DNA of 18,655 nt from NCBI GenBank assembly GCA_004212135.1, contig RXIE01000102.1, forward strand, positions 1 through 18,655. The letters run 5' to 3'. The position numbers were made by a program, and so were the translations under genes. Below are positions 15,145 to 18,655 of this stretch, piece by piece; within the stretch, counting starts at the first letter, position 1; every line of letters begins with the position of its first letter. The notes under the pieces are model-generated. The model was not told the origin of the DNA. It did not search any database and saw only the letters and a list, made by a program, of their open reading frames with translations. This stretch comes from Candidatus Methanophagales archaeon ANME-1-THS (GTDB lineage Archaea > Halobacteriota > Syntropharchaeia > Alkanophagales > Methanospirareceae).

Positions 15145-15783
15145 CCTGAGGTCGTTATTCGCACTCTTATCCATAATCAAGAAGAGTTCACCGAGCTGCT
15201 CGATATGCAGGTCGCCGGCTGCGTTCGAGCCCATACCGATGACAATACAGCCAGCGGCTTTACCCGCTTGATAATCAGCTTTTGTATCTCCCACGAGTAT
15301 CACCCGATCCGGCTTCACATTGAGCCGTTTACATGCTGTTATCACCATTTCCGGATCAGGCTTGCCTTTTTTCACGTCATCGCCAGTTATAACCGCATCA
15401 AAATGGTTAGAGAGCTGGAAATGCGCTAAGATCTTATCAACATTCTCGCGGGGCGTATTCGTGACCAGCCCCACCTTGCATTTATATCTCTCTCTCGTCT
15501 GGCGCACGACCTCTTCGGCACCTGGAAACAGCTCGATAAGCGGTATCAATTTTATCTGCTCACGAACGCAATACTCAGCGGCGTCCTCACCCAGTTGTAA
15601 CGCACCGAGGTTATGCCTGAGGTCCGGGCCCCAGCATCTCGCTTTAAACGTCTCTCTGCTCAGTTTCTTCTTGCCGTAGGCGGTCAGCATGTTGGTGAAG
15701 GCTTGATACCAGCTCTCAAAGGAGTTGATCAGGACACCATCGAGATCAAATAAGATCGCGTCTATTTTTCTTACGGCCATCAT
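15139..15783 (-). CDS. HAD-superfamily phosphatase, phosphoglycolate-phosphatase-like
   Basis: A 214-residue Mg-dependent phosphohydrolase with all four HAD motifs: LFDLDGVL (nucleophile Asp13, acid Asp15), LVTNTP (Thr108), KKGKPDP (Lys141) and VGDTKADYQAG (Asp166, Asp170). An alpha-helical cap of type C1 lies between about 18 and 85. The substrate is not deducible from sequence; phosphoglycolate or other small phosphate esters are usual. The start ATG (15783) lies two bases after the stop of the methyltransferase gene, so translation is probably coupled. A second ATG follows directly and could serve equally. The Tes-like gene follows 23 bases downstream. Confidence 0.9.
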   Translation of the reverse strand: MMAVRKIDAILFDLDGVLINSFESWYQAFTNMLTAYGKKKLSRETFKARCWGPDLRHNLGALQLGEDAAEYCVREQIKLIPLIELFPGAEEVVRQTRERYKCKVGLVTNTPRENVDKILAHFQLSNHFDAVITGDDVKKGKPDPEMVITACKRLNVKPDRVILVGDTKADYQAGKAAGCIVIGMGSNAAGDLHIEQLGELFLIMDKSANNDLRL

Positions 15784-15785
15784 TC

Positions 15786-18200
15786 TCAGAACCTCTTCAA
15801 GAACTCTTCAATAACCTTGATATCCTCGTCGTTTAATCCGTACAGTTTGTAAACAAGTTCATTGATCTCCGCTTCGAGTTCTGCGACTGAGGGAGACGTA
15901 ACCTGTGCTTTATCCTCTTCCAGTTCCTTCAAGATCGCTTTTACGATAGCATCACTCTTTGGAACGAGGAGCTGCGGCTTTTCATCTTTCTTCGCACGCT
16001 TACCTTTGAGTGCAGCGACAACATAGTCAGCTTTTGGTTTTGAATCAACAAAAACAGGCTTCTCTTTTTTGCCGATTACGATGTTGTAGCCTCGACCGCT
16101 GGGGTCTTCTTCTATCAAAGGTTCAAGCGCCTTGTAAGTGGAATTGAAGGTGATAGATACGGGCTCAAACTCCTCGCCTCTACCTCGGTATTCTTGAATG
16201 TACGCTTCGGGGAAGTGCTCGATATTCTGTTCGAGCTTTTTATTAACAATTATTAGATCCACTTTCTGGGCAATTTGATTAATCATTGACGAGGTATGAT
16301 CTTGGATAAAGGGTAAGTTCCCAACATTGCCCATATATTCAAAGTAATTTCCTCGTTTGATGGAAGCCACATGTTTAAAATAGAACTCAAGCACTTTTGA
16401 GTTCAACAGTCCTAAAGTGTAGAGATAGTCTTTTCGTTCGTCCGATCGAAGATATATGATGAAACATTTACCCACACAATAGAAACCGTATTCGTCAAAC
16501 GCAAAAGAGTTCACATTTGAAATTTCTGGATAGACGATTTTAAGTCTGTTATATGGGAGAGGATTCCACAGTTCAAACCAATTTTTCCCTTGTTGTATAA
16601 TTGTTTGATTGAATAATCTCCTCTTTTCTAATTTTTCTTTATATGGAATCAGATAACTTCTAATAAACGGATATTGGTCTAAATTAATAGGAACAAAATC
16701 CCCATTTTCTAATTTGTATGGGAAAAGAATATATCCACCATCCCATGCTATATTCCATCTTTTTATTTCTTCGCCACCTTTTATTTTCGGAATAAGTAAT
16801 TCTTCTTCAAGTTTGTATTTTTTTATCTTATCCTCAGTGAGTATGTAGACTTCATTAGCACCGGTCCTTGTAGCTTCCTTAATGTTTAACTGAGAATCAC
16901 AAACATCCATTAGCACGCAATTAGCGTTTTTTTCTATTTTTTTAAAGACCACATTCTCATCTTTAGGCATCAGTTTCCACGGGCCACTATCTAGCAAGGC
17001 TTGGTCATATTCGAAAATATCAAGATGATCATTGGAATAAGCTTTTTCTTGAACGAGATGCCTTATTTCATCAATTATTCTATCTGTTCTACTTGCAACT
17101 CTCAAGCACTTGATTAAATTTTCCTCATTCGCCCCTTTTTTAAAAATGATTATAACTGGATAATTTGTCACTTCTTCAAATACACCACTAGCCCCAAAAT
17201 CAATATACTGCTCAATTATGCAATGATTGATAATAAAATCTCTTAATTTTGTTCCATAATCTCTATTTGCGAACATATTGGAAACTATAATTCCAAACTT
17301 GCCATCATCATACAGCCAGTTTATGCTTCTCTCCATAAATGGAACGTACATATCGAAATTCCCATAAGCACTTTCATAATTTTTCCTAATATAGTCTTTG
17401 CTTTTTTCAAATGCCTGAGTTCTTACATACGGCGGATTCTCTACTACGTAATCATACTGCACATAATTTTTCAAAATCGCTGCAAGCATGATGTCCTCGA
17501 GCGATTTAATCAGTTTACCGTCCCCGAACGTCTCTTTGAGTTCCTTGAACTTCCGTAGAAAATGTTTGGCATGCGGCGTGAAGAAAGAGACCAAACGATT
17601 CCAGTTTTTAGCTTCAAGATACCGCTTGAAATTCCGTTCCAGCTCTGCTGTATCAACCTCATACGTTTCTTTCCGTGCTGCTTCTTTCACCGTATCAAAA
17701 ACCGCTTGAAGAGCAGCAAAATAGTCTTCGACATTAGGCAAATCCGTTTTGGCAATAACATCTTTGAAGTACGGCATTTGTATCTTCAGGTTTCTGCCAT
17801 CAACGGGTAAGCCCGTGTCAATTAAGATATACTGGGCACTCTCGAAGGTCTCAAGAGTTACTTTCCTCGTTTCTCCTTTCGTCTCGTCTATCAACGAATC
17901 CGTTCTGAAGATAGGAAGGCGATTCAGAACAAAATGCCAATCCTTGTCCATTGCTCTCTTGTACGCGGGAATCAGCACGAGCATGAATTGCATCTGCGCC
18001 ATGAACGTTGCAAAGGGATGGATATCAAACCCGACGATATAGTACCTGTTACAGAGCTCTTTTAAAATCTCTGGCCATCCTTTTTCCTCGGCGACTTGCT
18101 CGGAAGCTTTCAGGTATCGTCTCAACGCTTCGACCAGAAAACGTTCCGGAGCCGCAGGCGGGATCCAATAAGCGTTTGCCAAGAATACTTCGTCCTTCAT
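15786..18200 (-). CDS. Type IIG-like adenine-specific DNA methyltransferase, catalytic and specificity part
   Basis: The larger part of an N6-adenine DNA methyltransferase, possibly with restriction activity in a part outside the window. The genuine frame is entered at 18138 and begins FLVEALRRYL, directly continuing motif I from the other part; the ATG at 18200 and its first 20 residues are a frameshift shadow. GFDIHPFATFMAQMQF is motif II-like. The catalytic motif IV NPPYVR is at codons for residues 255-260 (17421-17438), followed by FGIIVSNMF. A TaqI/Eco57I-like target recognition region occupies the AT-rich middle. The C-terminus ends ELVYKLYGLNDEDI, as in many Type IIG enzymes. Possible alternatives are PglX-like or DISARM methyltransferases; no BREX or DISARM partners are visible. 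Confidence 0.85.
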   Translation of the reverse strand: MKDEVFLANAYWIPPAAPERFLVEALRRYLKASEQVAEEKGWPEILKELCNRYYIVGFDIHPFATFMAQMQFMLVLIPAYKRAMDKDWHFVLNRLPIFRTDSLIDETKGETRKVTLETFESAQYILIDTGLPVDGRNLKIQMPYFKDVIAKTDLPNVEDYFAALQAVFDTVKEAARKETYEVDTAELERNFKRYLEAKNWNRLVSFFTPHAKHFLRKFKELKETFGDGKLIKSLEDIMLAAILKNYVQYDYVVENPPYVRTQAFEKSKDYIRKNYESAYGNFDMYVPFMERSINWLYDDGKFGIIVSNMFANRDYGTKLRDFIINHCIIEQYIDFGASGVFEEVTNYPVIIIFKKGANEENLIKCLRVASRTDRIIDEIRHLVQEKAYSNDHLDIFEYDQALLDSGPWKLMPKDENVVFKKIEKNANCVLMDVCDSQLNIKEATRTGANEVYILTEDKIKKYKLEEELLIPKIKGGEEIKRWNIAWDGGYILFPYKLENGDFVPINLDQYPFIRSYLIPYKEKLEKRRLFNQTIIQQGKNWFELWNPLPYNRLKIVYPEISNVNSFAFDEYGFYCVGKCFIIYLRSDERKDYLYTLGLLNSKVLEFYFKHVASIKRGNYFEYMGNVGNLPFIQDHTSSMINQIAQKVDLIIVNKKLEQNIEHFPEAYIQEYRGRGEEFEPVSITFNSTYKALEPLIEEDPSGRGYNIVIGKKEKPVFVDSKPKADYVVAALKGKRAKKDEKPQLLVPKSDAIVKAILKELEEDKAQVTSPSVAELEAEINELVYKLYGLNDEDIKVIEEFLKRF

Positions 18201-18655
18201 AGCTCACCGCATCGAGGATATAGGTAACCACCTCCAGGGGTGTATAAAATTCTCCCAGCGCTTTTCTCGTCTCTTTATCAAAATAGCGCTGGTACAGCGT
18301 TCCGAGCGGGTCACCCACGATCTCCGAAAAGTCGAACTTGTAGAGTGTTAAGATGATCTCCGCAAGCGCATCGCCGAAATACGCTTTTTGCTTTTCAAAG
18401 CGCGGGCTGTAGAGTGCATCGCCCGCACTGATGTCTTTATAGCTGTCCTCCCACCAGTAGAAGATATCGCCCTCGAAAACTGACTTCACCAGCCGCTCTT
18501 TCATGCTCTCAATGAGATTCTTCGTGGTTATTGCCCATGCCAAGAGCGGGATATCTCCCCTGAATGAGATAGTGCGAATCTGGTTCTTAATAAACCCTGA
18601 AAAATCAATGTCACGCAATTTGTAATCCTCACACGCCTTTGCCAGAAAGCTGGCA
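18049..18655 (-). CDS. Type IIG-like DNA methyltransferase, N-terminal part (partial at window edge)
   Basis: Upstream part of the same methyltransferase gene. The frame is open to the window edge (reading SFLAKACEDYKLRDID at the edge), so the true start is outside. It shows LGEFYTPLEVVTYILDAV, the helix that precedes the SAM-binding site, and motif I LLDPACGSGTF. Right after motif I the frame fails: the four T residues on the coding strand (A run at 18138-18141) hold one base too many, and with three the protein reads GSGTFLVEALRRYL. Residues after that in this frame, to 18049, are spurious. WWEDSYKDISAGDALYSPRF and EIVGDPLGTLYQRYFD are typical of the helical domain before the methyltransferase in this family. 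Confidence 0.82.
   Translation of the reverse strand, partial: ASFLAKACEDYKLRDIDFSGFIKNQIRTISFRGDIPLLAWAITTKNLIESMKERLVKSVFEGDIFYWWEDSYKDISAGDALYSPRFEKQKAYFGDALAEIILTLYKFDFSEIVGDPLGTLYQRYFDKETRKALGEFYTPLEVVTYILDAVSYEGRSILGKRLLDPACGSGTFSGRSVETIPESFRASRRGKRMARDFKRAL

Noticed and set aside
18640..18655. Inverted repeat TGCCAG-AAAG-CTGGCA at the right edge
   Set aside because: It lies inside the methyltransferase reading frame and is cut by the window edge; a six-base stem is easily chance.
15786..18655. BREX or DISARM defence island
   Set aside because: Only a methyltransferase is present; none of the companion ATPases, phosphatases or helicases lies in the window, so a single-protein Type IIG-like system is the simpler reading.

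Overview
The window reads as a chromosomal segment of an anaerobic archaeon, most likely a euryarchaeote of the methanogen/ANME/Archaeoglobi kind. The support is indirect. There are archaeal TATA promoters, several placed for leaderless or nearly leaderless transcripts, alongside purine-rich Shine-Dalgarno sites. The gene set includes a tungsten-type aldehyde:ferredoxin oxidoreductase, a radical SAM protein of the tetraether-lipid-synthase (MJ0619/Tes) type, a site-2 protease with CBS domains, and a protein ending in a TFE-like winged helix. No rRNA, tRNA, CRISPR array or insertion sequence was recognised, and the lineage is an inference.

Left part (1-5.5 kb): an Fe/Mn superoxide dismutase (+) faces a radical SAM enzyme (-). 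Next come an amidohydrolase-2 family gene (-, frameshifted) and a SufR-like Cys-containing transcriptional regulator (-), which look like one transcription unit. The regulator is divergent from a long winged-helix protein (+, frameshifted).

Middle part (5.4-10.8 kb): a 33-residue mini-gene overlaps the start of a metallo-beta-lactamase/double-rhodanese sulfur enzyme. It is followed by an M50 site-2 protease with two CBS domains. That protease is convergent with an AOR, and the AOR is divergent from an Hsp20 chaperone. Oxidative, sulfur and protein stress is a plausible common theme, but this is inferred from neighbourhood only.

Right part (10.9-18.65 kb, all on -): an SMC5/6-like ATPase with no visible hinge, whose open frame is fused to a remnant of a cation/proton antiporter; a small DUF5658-like membrane protein; the tetraether-synthase-like radical SAM protein; a HAD phosphatase; and a Type IIG-like adenine-specific DNA methyltransferase that runs off the right edge and has an AT-rich core unlike its flanks.

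The most striking window-wide pattern is that three genes are broken by an apparent single extra base in a run of four identical bases, with a fourth possible case. Each fits a +1 frame change. Sequencing error, real decay and recoding cannot be separated from the sequence alone. The strongest biological leads are the hinge-less SMC5/6-like protein, the mini-gene ahead of the rhodanese enzyme, the methyltransferase-HAD-Tes gene array, and the TFE-like winged-helix protein opposite a SufR-like regulator.
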